A stretch of 64,000 bases of DNA, taken from Misgurnus anguillicaudatus (Eukaryota; Chordata; Actinopteri; Cypriniformes; Cobitidae). Made by a program: the position numbers and the translations under genes. The stretch covers positions 45,242,001 to 45,306,000 of the forward strand of contig NC_073358.2 of the NCBI RefSeq assembly GCF_027580225.2, read 5' to 3'. This document shows, piece after piece, positions 22,691-54,900 of this stretch; positions within the stretch are counted from its first letter, which is position 1, and each line of letters starts with the position of its first letter. Below the pieces are notes generated by a model that saw only the letters and a program-made list of their open reading frames with translations, searched no databases and was not told where the DNA came from.

Positions 22691-25017
22691 TTATTTCAGT
22701 TATTTTTGGGCTAGGGTTAGACGTCTATTACAGCTTCACTGACAGCCCAAATTTAGCTTTTTTGTCATTTGTTCTGTGTTTTTGGCTACTAAAAGCAAAA
22801 TCTTTTAAAGGCAAAATTGCTTGCTGGGGGAGTTAAACGTGGCCAAATATTTGAACAGAGCTCAGATTAAAGGAGCATTGTTTATATAGCAACTATATTA
22901 TCAGTGGTGTACAAAGACCTTACAAAATTTACTTTTTGTTTTTATCACCTCAGAATGAGCAGTTTTTATCTACATACACCCTGGGTCCCCCTTACATTTC
23001 ACACCGGCATGTTTATGCACTAGCCCTAAACTGACAAACTGCTCTGCAAATCATTTTTCATCTTGGTCCTGAGGTGGCTATCGTAGCTTCTCTATGCATT
23101 TCGAAAGGAAGGGGTGAGCTAAAAATCTACACGGTGGGCATTTAATTAAATTAGCCTAAATATTTTATTACGGTAATAAATATGCAAGAGGCGGGTACAA
23201 CTTTGTGAACATCAGAAAGAAAATACGCAACCAGGTACAACAGCAAGAAAAACAACATTGCTCATACGTAATTCATTTTATTGAATTTATTAACCATACA
23301 GAGATTTGCAAAGAAAATTATTAAATTGCTTATTCTTATAAATTTTATTAAATATAAAAACGCATAGCATACAGTCCTACACAAAAAATATGCACAAAAA
23401 AAGAGAAAGTAGACAATAACAGCCCTTGAGAAAGAGCTCCAGCACTCATACAAAAGTTCAATGTGACACATATTCAGATGACTCAAATATAGCCACGATC
23501 TGCACAAGACATTTATACTCGGGGCCAAAATAACTGAGAAACAGAGCTACTTAAATTGACTTATGTATAATAAATGTGACCCTGCCTGCAGTGTAAACCC
23601 AGCTAAAGTCATTGTTATTTACTGTTTTCTACATAAAATCATCTACGTAATGTAGGACATTCTGTGATAACCCATATGAAAAATAAATACATTTTAAATA
23701 TATGCTTAATATATTTTGTAGAAAGTAAAACATTATTAAATATATATTTAGAATTTTAATTTAGTTTTAAACTTCATATATTAACATATTTCAGGGACAA
23801 CAAATACATTTCTAATTTTACAGCCCATACTGCAAAAAAATATATTTTCCTAGCCTAAATATAAAAGTTTGTATAAAATGTTTATGTAGGCCTATATATA
23901 AAATATAAAAAGTATAAATATATTATTGCAGTTAATATTTTTAATCTGAACCTTTTCAAACCTGTTGTTTACAGGTTTGTAACATACAAAGTTTTTTCTC
24001 CAATGCAACGCAAATATAAATGTTTTAAAAATATAATATATTGGTGAAAAATACATTTTTGTGAACAAATTTCAGAACATATATTTTTGGCAAATTTTGA
24101 TATATTTTGAAATATATTTAAAATTATATTTTCATTTTTATTATACTGACGAGTAAGGTCAAGATTAAAGATTAAAATCGTTGTGACATCAATAAACATT
24201 ATGAGATTATGGGACTTTTGGATTTTACAGACAGGGTCACGACTTTAAAATAAATATAATTAGTAGTAAGTTTTCTATTAAAAGGTGAACTTTCATAATG
24301 GCAGAGCAACAGATTGATGAAAATCTTGCTAAGCAAGTTAGTAAAACTCTCTTAATATAATTATTAATAAAAAGTGACTTTAGCTGGGTGTTCACAGACT
24401 GCGTCACATTTATCAAAATTTTCCAACATGTGACATTAAGATGGTCTCCTATTACAACTCACTGTCTCTACACTGTAAAAAAAATGTTTTGTTGGTTTAA
24501 CTTAAAAAGTAAGTTATCTGGTTGATTTGACTTAAAAATATTAGTTGACTCAAAAAAGTTGTATAAAAATATTGTGTCAACTAATTAACTCCAGGTAACT
24601 TACTTCGTTAGATTAAACCAAAATTATTTTTTTACAGTGTGTGCGTGTCTTTAGGGGCGTGTCTCATTTAAGACTGGCTGTCTGGCAGAACTTCTTCAAT
24701 CGATTACAACACTTTTCAGTACAGAAAGCTGGCTTCGTCTTTACCTTGCTACCTAATTGGTAGCACTTTTGCATTTGTTTATCTTCATCCATTTAGTGAC
24801 TAAAGGCTACGGGTATTTGATCCAATCGCGTACCATGTAAAAAACAATCAATGTATGGACTACAGAGCTGATTTCACTAGCTTTGTTAACAAATTAATGA
24901 CTTTTTGATTAAGAAAATGGATAAAAATGATAAAACTAGACATTTTAGCACTTGCTTGGAACAAATACCACGGCCAAGAGAAACCCTGCTATCTCCCTGT
25001 CAGTTCTGAGTGGGAGT
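22691..25017. other. Spacer between the convergent heat-shock genes, with two foldback repeats
   Basis: 23576-24240 is a foldback bounded by gtgaccctgcctg and gacagggtcac. 24474-24642 is a MITE with ends CACTGTAAAAAAA and TTTTTTTACAGTG. The hspb8 3' UTR must start at 25017 and run leftwards; a possible AATAAA on its strand is near 24139-24133. No other gene seen. Confidence 0.5.
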
Positions 25018-43847
<18,830 letters not shown>

Positions 43848-43991
43848 GGTGAAACTTGGAAAGTTGGAGAATTTGTGTCCCAAAAAGATTGCTGTCAGAT
43901 GTCCACGATCAGTTAAAGCAATACTATATTTTTTACAGTTAAAGAACACAAAGCGTGACCAGAGTCTCCGGGCGCGTAATTGCGCACCAGG

Positions 43992-44056
43992 TTTTATGTC
44001 CAAATTTTGTTCGAGAAGTTTACTTCGTGAGTGAGACCTTCGTGATCTTTCTCCTG
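43992..44056 (-). promoter_or_regulatory. hspb8: Candidate hspb8 core promoter: heat-shock-element-like cluster and TATA-like box
   Basis: TTCGAGAA at 44010-44017 is a perfect inverted pair of heat-shock units; further near-units (TTCGTGA twice) follow to 44050. On the gene strand a TATA-like CATAAAA lies about 10 bases downstream (near 43993-43999). That would place the start near 43965, giving a 5' UTR of about 120 nt. The unit spacing is irregular, so HSF binding is a prediction. Confidence 0.4.
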
Positions 44057-44605
44057 TTTTATATGTGATTCACCGTGTGTCTACCGGTCAACAATGTCGA
44101 CACAGCACGCAACAGCTGACTGAAGACCCTCCCCATCCAAGTTTAGACCCCGGGCTGTGACTGGCTCTGCCGGACAGCCATGAGTTCAATCTTACCCTCC
44201 CCCATATGACTCATTCACTTTTTAATAGAAAACTACTCAATCCTCAAGGCCAAACTATTGACATGAAGACACGCAATGATGTTCCCAACACGAAATGTGA
44301 CGAAACACAACATTGCTATGTGCTATCTCCTTTTCCTACTTAAGATGGGTTCACTTATCTGTCACGATACTGAACTGAGAAAATGGGAGGTACAGTAAAC
44401 TAATGCATCTACTAATGTCCCAACTATAAATGTTGCTGTCATGCTCCCCAAAAATATATTTGAGTTCATTTCAAATGTCTCATTCATCAGAAATTTATGA
44501 TTGTTATATTTTAAATTAAGACACACTTTCAATATATATCAGACATAATTTCACACACATAAATGGCTCAGAAAAGTTAGTTTTGAGATATTATATTTAT
44601 ATTAA

Positions 44606-46764
44606 AGAGCACCTATTGTCCAATTCACGTTTTTAAATTTCCGTTGGTATGTAAGTGTTTATAAGAACATGTTAAAGGGGAGGTTTAATGCTATTTCATG
44701 TATTCTGACTTAACACAGTTTAAGAGTTGTAGTCCTCATGCTAAACATAAGCAAAGTGTCAAAAAAGCAGTTGAGCTTGTAACAGAGTATTTCTGAGCCA
44801 AACTCACGCCTCCTTTTTCCTACAAGTTTCTGAAAGTTTTTATCAAAGAGGGGTATCCGTTACGACTGATTGACCCCATATTCCTTTTCTGGGCCTTTAC
44901 CCCCAGAAAAGCACGCTGGCCCTGCACGTCAAGTGAGAGCGAGAACGTGCATTAGCATTGCTTCATCGAGTAGAAGTCACTGGTATCACTGCACAGCACG
45001 CGACAACTTTGTTTTAGCAAGATAGTTTGACAAAAGAAGTGTGTTTTTGGATGTAAGGAGAAGAAAACCTTATTTAGCTTTTCCTGTCTTAGGACAACAG
45101 TGGATGTAGTTCGTTTTTCCCGGACAGCAACGTAATTGCGAATGAGTTTGTTTGGACTGCTTTACAAAAAAGGCTCAATTTGATGCCGGATTTTCCACTT
45201 GTTTACCACTGATGGAGCGGTCAAAACTTTAAAAGACCCCGTTTAGGAGTCACAACCACAGGTGTAAGTAAATCAAAATCTCACGTGTTCTGTTTGCAAT
45301 CGCGCATAGGTACATATAATGTAAACAACACCAACAACAGCAAACATTTTCGTCTCAGTTAGCATTGTACTACATTTACACCTTTTAAAATGGGCAAATG
45401 CAGTAAAAAACACATCAAGAATTACGTTGCTTTTTTATTAAAACAGCAGATAAACAAACAAGGGATTAATTACCAGATAGAGACGTCCTGTTGTAATCGT
45501 TGCTCCTGTTCGTCCATTACTGACTCAGTATCCGATTCTGGATCATATGTATATAATGTAAGGCTGGTTATTTTTAAAAAAAAAAACGTTTTTTTTAAGT
45601 TTGATTTCTACGGAGCCCCTAAGGGGACAAGGAGTGTGCTCACGTGAAACTTTCGCATGCTCACGTTAAACTTTCGCATGCTCACGTGAAACTTTCGCAT
45701 GCTCACGTGAAACTTTCGCATGCTCGCGTAAAACTTTCGCATGCTCACGTGAAACTTTCGCATGCTCACGTGAAACTTTCGCATGCTCACGTGAAACTTT
45801 CGCATGCTCACGTGAAACTTTCGCATGCTCACGTGAAACTTTCGCATGCGCACGTGAAACTACTGCGTTTACTTTTGCGTGCGCACGTGAAAGTTTCACA
45901 TGAGCACACAATAGTTTCAGAATTTTTTAAAAAGTTTAGTTTCACGTGAGCTCGTGAGCACATGAAAGTTTCACGTGAGCACATGAAAGTTTCACGTGAG
46001 CACATGAAACTTAACTTTAGATTTTTTTTACTCCAAAGACACCTTAAGGGCTCGGTGGATTTCCATCTATGTCAGCTGTGAATCCAAAAGTAGTATCCAA
46101 AGCTGGGCGTACTCGTAACTCTTCAGCTCCTCCCACCGCACGCCTTCAAGTGTTTGTCCTTTTCCGCCAAAAATCGTAAACGCTGTTCTTTCTTTTATAA
46201 ATCTGACAACACGAAAGACTACTCTATAGGGAAGCAAGATTAACATTAGATTGGCAAAAACGTTGTGTGTTATGCCAGCTTATGCAAACGATATGCAAAA
46301 CAAACCCCGAAGTAAACAATGACGCGAGTTATCGTCTCCAACCTAAATCTCTTTTCTTGGACTAAAACAAACACACAGATTTTAGGCAACAGTTTACTTC
46401 CTGGGATCTGTGATGTAGACAAGATCGACATTATCATAATTGCTCCCGCTTTGGACTCACAGCCTGTAAGTTAACTCCTGTTAACATTGCATTGTTACCA
46501 AATCTTTCAAACATGGTAAGGAGCGTCACATTTCCTGCTGACATCGGAGGTATTCAGGCCAATCACAACGTACAGATTAGCTGGCCAATCAGGTACAGAT
46601 AGCTTGTCAAATCCATGCGTTTCAGGAGAGAGTGAAATCTGAAGCTACAAAAATGTACGGAATGTGGAAACTAATGTTTTTTTTAACTATAAACCATGTG
46701 AACACACTGCATTATACCAAATACACAAAATAACATTGTTTTTTATCAATAAAATAGGTGCTCT
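44606..46764. mobile_element. 2.2-kb TTAA-flanked element upstream of hspb8
   Basis: Perfect 12-bp ends AGAGCACCTATT / AATAGGTGCTCT; TTAA 44602-44605 and 46765-46768. Carries the 21-bp array. No transposase frame seen. Confidence 0.78.
45638..46012. repeat. 21-bp tandem array with CACGTG E-boxes, followed by inverted units
   Basis: Eleven units of GCTCACGTGAAACTTTCGCAT type (45638-45868), nine with intact CACGTG. Inverted units (gtttcacgtgagcacatgaaa type) follow at about 45880-46012, adding four more CACGTG. The heptad MRKFHVS frames on the minus strand are by-products of the 21-bp period. Confidence 0.93.
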
Positions 46765-46979
46765 TTAATAGAGATGTCACTGGGTGTATTTTTTGTTGTC
46801 TAATTTTGTGAACTAAAGTATCTGAATTTGGGTTCAAATATTACAAAGTTTCCCCATGTGTCACCTATTAACCAAGTTGTGCACCGTTCTTCAGAAACTA
46901 GAAATGGATCCATTTACCCACTTCTCTCTTGTTTACTAAACAAGACACAAATGCAGTAAAATAAACACAGATTCAGTCT

Positions 46980-49081
46980 CAATAAAGATACAACAAAATT
47001 ATGTGTAAATGAATTCAATGAATTATTTATTTCAAACTCTTTGAATATTCATCACAGATTTAGACCACACCAAGAGTCAATAACTTGAAGATCAAGGGAG
47101 ACATTGATATTCACATACAAATATATATATACACTGTAGAATAAGGAAATGTGTGTGTGTGTGTGGGGGGGGGGTTTACATCCTCAAGCATGTGCTTTAA
47201 AATTGTAGTTACATGTGCAAAATTAAATGTATTATTTCAGGATAAAACTGGCATGATATGGCAACAATCTGCAGGTGTTTGGCAAATGCAATCTAAACTT
47301 TACTAGCATGTTTGGACTGCTGCTTGTCTTCTCGTGAATTTGTGTAAAACAGGATTCATGGCAAACCTTCAGCATTTAGAGGGAATAAAAATAAACAGCG
47401 ATGCAATTTATGCAAATCAGAAAGTGGTCCCACTACTCCATCAGAATAAATAAAGTCCATGCCTAATATTGCAGCGCTAAACGTTTGCATATTTACACGA
47501 CAGATTTACATAATCATTTACTAAACTCGCTAACGGTTTGAGACGAAACAACAAGATGAATTTAAGAAGATAAAACATTTGATCCGCTTCAAGTGTTTCG
47601 CGCTCCCATCTACAGTACAACTAATTATCTGTACAAGTGTCAGAATTCACAACAGTCAGACGGCTAAAAATCTACAGTGCATAGAGATCACCATGCCTTC
47701 GCTTAACAAGCACTCCAGAAGGACATATAAACAAAAAAACTGTCATCGTGCGATGAAGGTGTAATGATTTTTAGACGCTCCCTTGTCAATCTGGATCACA
47801 CAGCGAATATCTTTGATCCTTTAGGAAAGCCTTGATCTAGACATTATGACTGATGTCTTATGACAGCTGTCTCCGTTTATCTAGTTTCTTGGTTTATCTG
47901 CAATGATGCGTCACCAAGAGCAGCGATGTATTTTTAAACATTCACATTTATAAACACTATCATTATGTGAAGATTTACACAGTCAGACTGAATTAGTGCA
48001 GATTTAGAGATTTTTTTTTACTCAATGTCTCCTTTATGAAATTATCTGAAAATATCACGTTTCTCATAAATAATTCAAAGGATCTGAATAATAAATAAAG
48101 AAATGTACTGATGTGAACACTATTTTAGGCTTTACAGAAATGATCACAGACTAAACGACTAAGCGCTAAAATCAATAAATTATTAAATAAAATTAAATAA
48201 AATTAAGACTCAAGGGTCATGCTAATAACAATTATTATTAATAAAAATAATAATAATAATAATAATATGCAGGCACACTAGTGCTTTAATACATTGGACA
48301 AAGTCCAAAAATGTACACCTTTTCTTTTATTCCTACGGATAAAAGTCACGTCCTGTCGTCTCAAGATTAATACGCAAGTTTAACATATTTGATTGGCAGC
48401 TGGCCTGTAAGAGGGTTCCTGCCACTGGAGCACATCCACTTGATTCTGCCATCATCTTCATCACAGCCAATGGCATTTAAATTGTTTTCCAGTTCAACAG
48501 AAGATAAATAAAGCTGGCATTTGGGCTGATGGGGTGTATGTTTGCCGGTGGGGCCAATTTGGATGGCACATTTTTCAAAGTGAAGGTGTGTGCAACACAA
48601 AAGCGGCTGCTCTCGGTAAAAGCTGTTGTGGATGCAATAAATCTTTTTCTTGAGCGCTTTTGACGTATGATTTAAAGAAGAAAACGCTACAAAAATACAA
48701 TAGATTCATACAGTCAAGGCCTGCACGCATACACTTCGCTTAACCTGTAACTGCTTTTGTAATGAATGACCGGCAACATCCTCACATCTTGTGTAAACTT
48801 CCATGTGCAGCATGTACGGTCTGGACCTTCTATAAAAGCAGGGTTTGTGACTGACAGACAAGTTTTTCTTTACGTTTGGTGAAAGCACACACTTTAGTAC
48901 ACAACAATATGGAAAGCTTCAGTCTTATCTGACAATGAACAGATGATCCTGTCACTGCCTGGCGTTCCATACCCAAGCGCAGCATGTTCTTAGTGCTGCT
49001 CCATTTCGCTTCCAGTTGAAATCGGATCGGGTCCTCGCTCGCGCCGTGGCTCAGCATCTCGGCAGCCGGCTCGTTCGTAAA
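46980..49081 (-). other. srrm4: Probable srrm4 3' UTR, mostly unique sequence
   Basis: About 2.1 kb after the srrm4 stop with few recognisable transposon ends. On the gene strand AATAAA occurs at 48332-48327 and again near 47032-47027; either could end the transcript. A 103-codon open frame on the same strand (about 48675-48367) lies in it, but I see no domain. Also holds short AAT repeats (about 48236-48270) and a GT/G tract (47150-47174). Confidence 0.45.
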
Positions 49082-49319
49082 TTAGCGACGGGCTCGGCTG
49101 TAGCTCGCCATTGAGTCATAGCTTCTGCTTCGGCTGCGTCTGCTATATATAGAGTTCCACGACGAGCTGCGGCTGTAGCTCCTATATGATGAATAAGTGC
49201 GACTCCGGCTGCGTGAACGACTGCGACTGAGAGGAAACAGGCGCCAGGAGAGGAGGCTGGAGGAACGGCTGCTGACGGAAGGACTGGGGCGGTAGTACGG
49301 GATGGGCCTTTTTCTGGCA
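49082..49319 (-). CDS. srrm4: srrm4 last exon: second half of eMIC and RS tail
   Basis: 238 nt, acceptor ctttacag|. Encodes ARKRPIPYYRPSPSVSSRSS followed by SRSRSRSRSRTYSSYRSYSR and ends SYSRARR, TAA at 49084-49082. The Ser/Arg tail is shorter than in human SRRM4. Confidence 0.88.
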
Positions 49320-51891
49320 CTGTAAAGGACAGAAAATAAGAAAATGAAAACAATGAAAGGTATTCTGACTTAAGTGCGTTTTTTTATTAAAATTAACTGA
49401 TTAGCATCTCCCCCTTATGAAAATTAACCATGGATTTACTAGAGTAAAAAAAACATGGTTACTGTAGTAAAACAATGGTTTTTCTAATAGTAACCAACAG
49501 TGTTGGGCGTAACGCATTACAAGTAACGTGCATAACGTTATAATATTACTTTTCTGAAGTAATGAGTAAAGTAATGCATTACTTTATAAATGTAACCATT
49601 AATATTTGAGTTACTTTTTCAAAAAAGTAATTTTTTAAGTTACTTTTTTAGTTTAATTAATTTGATAAAAAAATATGTACTGAATTAAATTAAATGTAGT
49701 CACATTATGCACTCTATTCATACACGTCTGTGTGGGAACAGTTTGAGTCAGAAACTGAGATGGCAGACCAGAGCTTGACATTTTTGTGATGAAATATGCA
49801 ATTTCTGAATGCAGAACTTTTCAGTCATAAAAACACCTGCAAGGCCTGAAAGAGATCAAGCCTCTGCCAAAAAAAGTAACGCAAAAGTAACTAAAAATAA
49901 CGTAAGCATTACTTTCCATGAAAAGTAACTAAGTAACGCAATTAGTTACTTTTTTTGGGAGTAACTTAATATTGTAATGCATTAATTTTAAAAGTAACTT
50001 TCCCCAACACTGGTAACCAATACACCAAAAAACAGGGTTACTACTGTTTGTTAATTTTCGTAAGAGCCTCTCTAGTGTTTTGCAGAATCACTCAGACATA
50101 CCACCCTGCAACCCCCTCCCCCAAAAATGTATTTCAACTTTAATATAATTTGTACATTATTATTGTATATTTGAAGAGTTTGTTCCAAAACGCGATAAAT
50201 GCCATTTAAAAAATTTTTTACCACCAAAATCAGTATTGTATCAGGTCAGTATTAAAAAGTAAATTCTTAATTTTACGCAAAATCCGATATCTGCTGTGTT
50301 ATTCTGTCATCTTTTTTTCCAAAACGTGATAAATGACAGTCCTCCTTCTCTGCAGAATGCAATAAATCCACTTAACCAATCACAGCGCACCATTCCACGC
50401 ATTGTAAACAATAATGTCGCCGCTTTGAATACACACAGAATCCTAGTTTTCCTCATCTACTTTGTACGTCGTGATCAACAAACAAACAAACAAACAAAAT
50501 AATACTTTGATGGTATTCCTAAACATGTGTTGGTTTTCTGTGGCGGGGAAGAAACGTAAGCCATCAGGGAATCACAAGACTCCCAGAACGAAAAAGGTGG
50601 GATGTCTGCAAAAGGCCGATACTTGCTCAAGATCCACCTATCTCCCCCAACAGGGGGCACCAGCAGGACTGACTGATAGCTTTACAGGACACCCGAATAG
50701 CTTCTACTGCCTTCCCTACACCCATAATACTTTAACGAAATGACTTATAGCAAACACACATCTCAATTTAAAGTTGCTTGAGTAGTCAAAAATAAAAACA
50801 ATGCTTTGTTTTTAAGTATAGAAAACTTTTTGTGATACCATTTGTAAAGGTTGTGCGTGCATGTGTGATCTGTGCAATATAGTTAGCTGTATAAAAACAA
50901 ACCTTGTAATTCTACGGGCTTCCAGGTGGCTGGGGGAATCTCTTCTTCTCTTCCTTATTGGAGAACAAGGTCTTCTCCTGCTGTGCTTTTTTCTCTCGCA
51001 AGAACTGCAGTGTCTCTTCCGCTCTCGAAACCTTTTCATGCGCGTGCGAGAGAGATGTGAGCATGCAGGTGCTCAGTTAGAGTTTTTATCAATGGCAGTC
51101 ATTGTCAAACACAACTAACTATTCTTGATATAACACATTTTATTTCAGGAGAAGCGTACCTGTCTGGTGAGGAACTGAGACTGTGGCAACTGCTTGCGCT
51201 AGACAGGCTACCTCTCCGTGAATCCAGCGAATAACTGGATGAACGGGAATATGATCTGTAAATGAGTCGAGGGACATAACATTTTCATTTCAGTCACAGA
51301 GTTCTGGTTTCTATAACGAATTGCAGCTTTCCAACGCACCTCCTCCCCGAGGACAGGGATCGACTCCTGGAATAGCGTCCTGAGTATCTGCTTTGGGATG
51401 ATATGCTTCTGCTGCGGGGTCTTGTTCGATTCCGATATCTATCATACGACGGACTCCGATTCCTATTAGTGGTGAGATGTGTAGGCTTTGTCCTTTCTGA
51501 ATCCGAGCACCTGCCCATTTCTTCACTGCAATAAGAGGAAAATTATATAAATTCTTGATCATTTTCTTATGTAAGTGCCAGACATGTGAACATGGGCAGA
51601 AAGGTGCCCATGTAAGAGAGAAAATCAGAGAAAATTGTTTCATTTATAAAAAACATGCTGAAATCTGAAATGTGACCTTGGGCCAGAAAACACGGATATA
51701 TTTGTAGCAGTAGCCAACAATACATCGTTTGGGTCAAAATTATACACTTTTATTAATCCTGGGCAAATATTAATTGGGATTAATCGCATACAAAAAAGTG
51801 ATTTTTTGCATTATATATGAGTGTGTACTGCGTGTAATTATTATGTATATTTAAACATACACACACACATATATACTAATTTCAGAATTTT

Positions 51892-51972
<81 letters not shown>

Positions 51973-54900
51973 CATTTATATATCATATAGAATATATAAA
52001 AATAAAAAATATATATATAAACATGTAAATGTTTCTTAAATATATACATGAATCTGTGTGTATTTATATATACATAATATTTACACACAGCACACACTCA
52101 TATATTATGGAAAAAAAACACTTTTATTTTGTATATGATTAATCGTGATTAATCTTTGCAAAACACTTATTTTTATGCCAAAATCATTAATTATAGGATA
52201 TTAAGGAAAAATCATGTTCCATGAAGATATTTTGTAAATTCCCTACTGTAAATATATCGAAAATGTATTTATCATTAGTAAAATGTGATGCTAAGGATAA
52301 CTTTAAATGTGATTTTCTCAGCATTTTGATTGTTTTGCACCCTTATGCTGCGTTTACACCAGCTGCGGTAGAGGCGTCAAGCGCGAGTGATTTCAATGTT
52401 AAGTCAAAATGAAGACTGGAGGTCTCGCGGCGGGAATGAGGCGTTTAGTGCGGCGCGGTAGACGCGATTCCGCCTCATTCATGTGTCCATTTTGCACGAT
52501 GGGCGCTAATTAAAAATTTGGAACTTTGGCAGAAAAACACGCCGCGTTAACCAATCAGGAGCTTGCTCTAGTAGTGATGTGATTACAGAAAGCAAGCGGA
52601 GTCGCAGAAGCCCCTCCCATGACGCGAATTTCCACCTGAATGTCTCAATGACTAGAATTTTACGCGTAGCTTTTAAGCGCGAATGAAGTGAGTAAACTCA
52701 AACTGTTCAAGTGGCAAACTAGGCGCGGTAGACGCGTTTTGACGCCTCAAACGCGGCTGGTGTGAACCCACGGTTAGATTATAGATTTTCAAATTGTTGT
52801 AGCTCAACCAAATATTGTCCTATCATAACAATGCAACCATACATTAATGGGAAGCTTATTTATTCAGCTTTCAATATCAACTTAAACAAATTTACCATTA
52901 TGACTGGTTTTGTTGTCCATGGTCACAAATAGTCTCATTTAGCAACAGACTACAGAGTAAATGCAACAAGAATAGCATTTTGTATACTAAAAGGACAATA
53001 TAAAGAAAAACAGTGTTACAATTACCATCCATATTGCGAGTAGTACATTTAGTGTAAAATGTGGATATTATTTATATTACTTTTTTACTTGCTATCTCAC
53101 TTTAGTAACTGTATCAAGTTGTGGTTGTGTGAATTCAAATGAAAATTTTTTGCAATCTGAAAAATATTTTTTTACATTTTAACGCATTCACACATTACAT
53201 ACAGTAGCCTCACCCTTTGAGCTTGTTGAAGACAGAAGTGTGTGGGGTATTTTCTCTGATCACTGGTTTACCCAGAGAGACATAACTGGTCAGTGAATTG
53301 CCTGAATCTGAGGCATTGTCCCCAACTTTTGACCTTGTGATGCCATTTTTACTCGATGGTGGAGAGGACGTGTCATGTCCCGAATCGTAATCTGCATGTC
53401 CTTTGCCCTTAATGGACAGTGAGTCCTGGACAATCACCGCTTCAACCCCACAATGCGATGGAGAGACCTGTAAGCAGATGAAACAAAGTTGTTTTCTTTC
53501 TAAACGACAGTCGCAATGTTATTAATCTGCTACCTGCATGATGCAGTGTGAATAACCCGTTTCAAAAACACATATGTCCCTACAGAGCACAGAATGGAAA
53601 TTAATTTAAAAAAATTGGGACGAAAGAAAGATTGAAACACCATGCAAGTCTGTCACATGCGAGAAATTCTAAACGAAATAAGAAGAACAAAGCAAGAACT
53701 CTTACAAAAGAAACTAATGAAATAGAGACTGAAGAGAAAAGGTAATAATGAACCAATGCGAATGAAATTAAAGAAACATTAAAAAGAAGAGGAAAAATAA
53801 ACTACATGAATAACTTTCCAGCTACTTTTATGTGAGAAGAAAGAGAGAGAGGAAGGAAAACAGAAACAAAATAAAATCCCCAATTTCAAAGTATTTTTCT
53901 CTTTATATAACATTGAACATACATCACAAAATGAGCATAAGTAAAAACTAATAGGATAGAGTATATGAAAGGGTTGCAGACAAAAGAAATATCTCCATCA
54001 CTCTAACTAGGTAAAATCCTTGAGAAAAACTAAAACAACATGTTTCTGCTTTAGTCCCCTGTCGGAAGAGATTTTACAGTCCACCAGCGGCCTACAGAAA
54101 GTCCCTAAATCTGCGGATAGCATCGACTTACCAATCAAGACTTCCTCCTTAAGTAGGTAAGGTGTAAGAAAAAGGGAAGAGCGGGTGACATAAGTGCATC
54201 ATTAGAGTGGTAAAGTGCAAGAAAAAGACAATAACCCTCCTCTTCCTTAAATCCAAATTCCAGCATGTGCCTTTTTCTTTACCTTTCTTCTGCATCTGTA
54301 GGTCTACTGTATATCATCATTACTTATTTGCTGTTGCGGGCCTGACTAAAAACTGAAATTTGGCTTACAAGATCTACACCCTTGTGCTATAAAATATGAA
54401 GTTTCAATAAAATTTTTGTACGTTTCAATGGCACAAAAAGCAATAAAATTCGAGATTATGTTATGGTGAGATCTGATAAACTGTACAGCCCAGTGGTTAT
54501 TTGTAATGATTTAGCTTTCTGGCTTTGTGTGCAGGATTGATATGTTTAGCATCAGTTTATGAATCAAACACTGGCAGTGCAAAGAGTGCTTTGCTTAAAC
54601 AAAGAGAGGCCACTGTGAACGAACCAGAGACCCATGTCAGGGGCAACAAAGCAATAAAATGAACATCAAAATATGCATTTTCTCATATGGAGCGTTTTAT
54701 ATAAAAAGATCATGAGATTATCATAGTTCAACAAAAATGAACTTTAAAAACATTTAAAAGTCAGTGGAAGCATCTTAAATAATACCCCATATATGAAAAA
54801 TATGGTCAAAGAATGGTCCCAAGCTGTCACTGGGGCAGTACCCTTTAAAAAAGTCCTAATATCTGGGTGATTCTCACGAAACCATTGAAACACCACGGCA

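Noticed and set aside
45608..45949. Open frames of repeated MRKFHVS / KLSHAHV heptads on both strands
   Set aside because: The 21-bp tandem period is a multiple of three, so open frames appear on both strands; no start context or exon signals.
48367..48675. Minus-strand open frame of about 100 codons ending ...GQLPIKYVKLAY
   Set aside because: Lies in the probable srrm4 3' UTR, no good start, no domain recognised; open length is within chance for this much DNA. A homology search could revive it.
51821..52097. YIYIYI-rich open frames
   Set aside because: Translation of the TA microsatellite in a foldback element.
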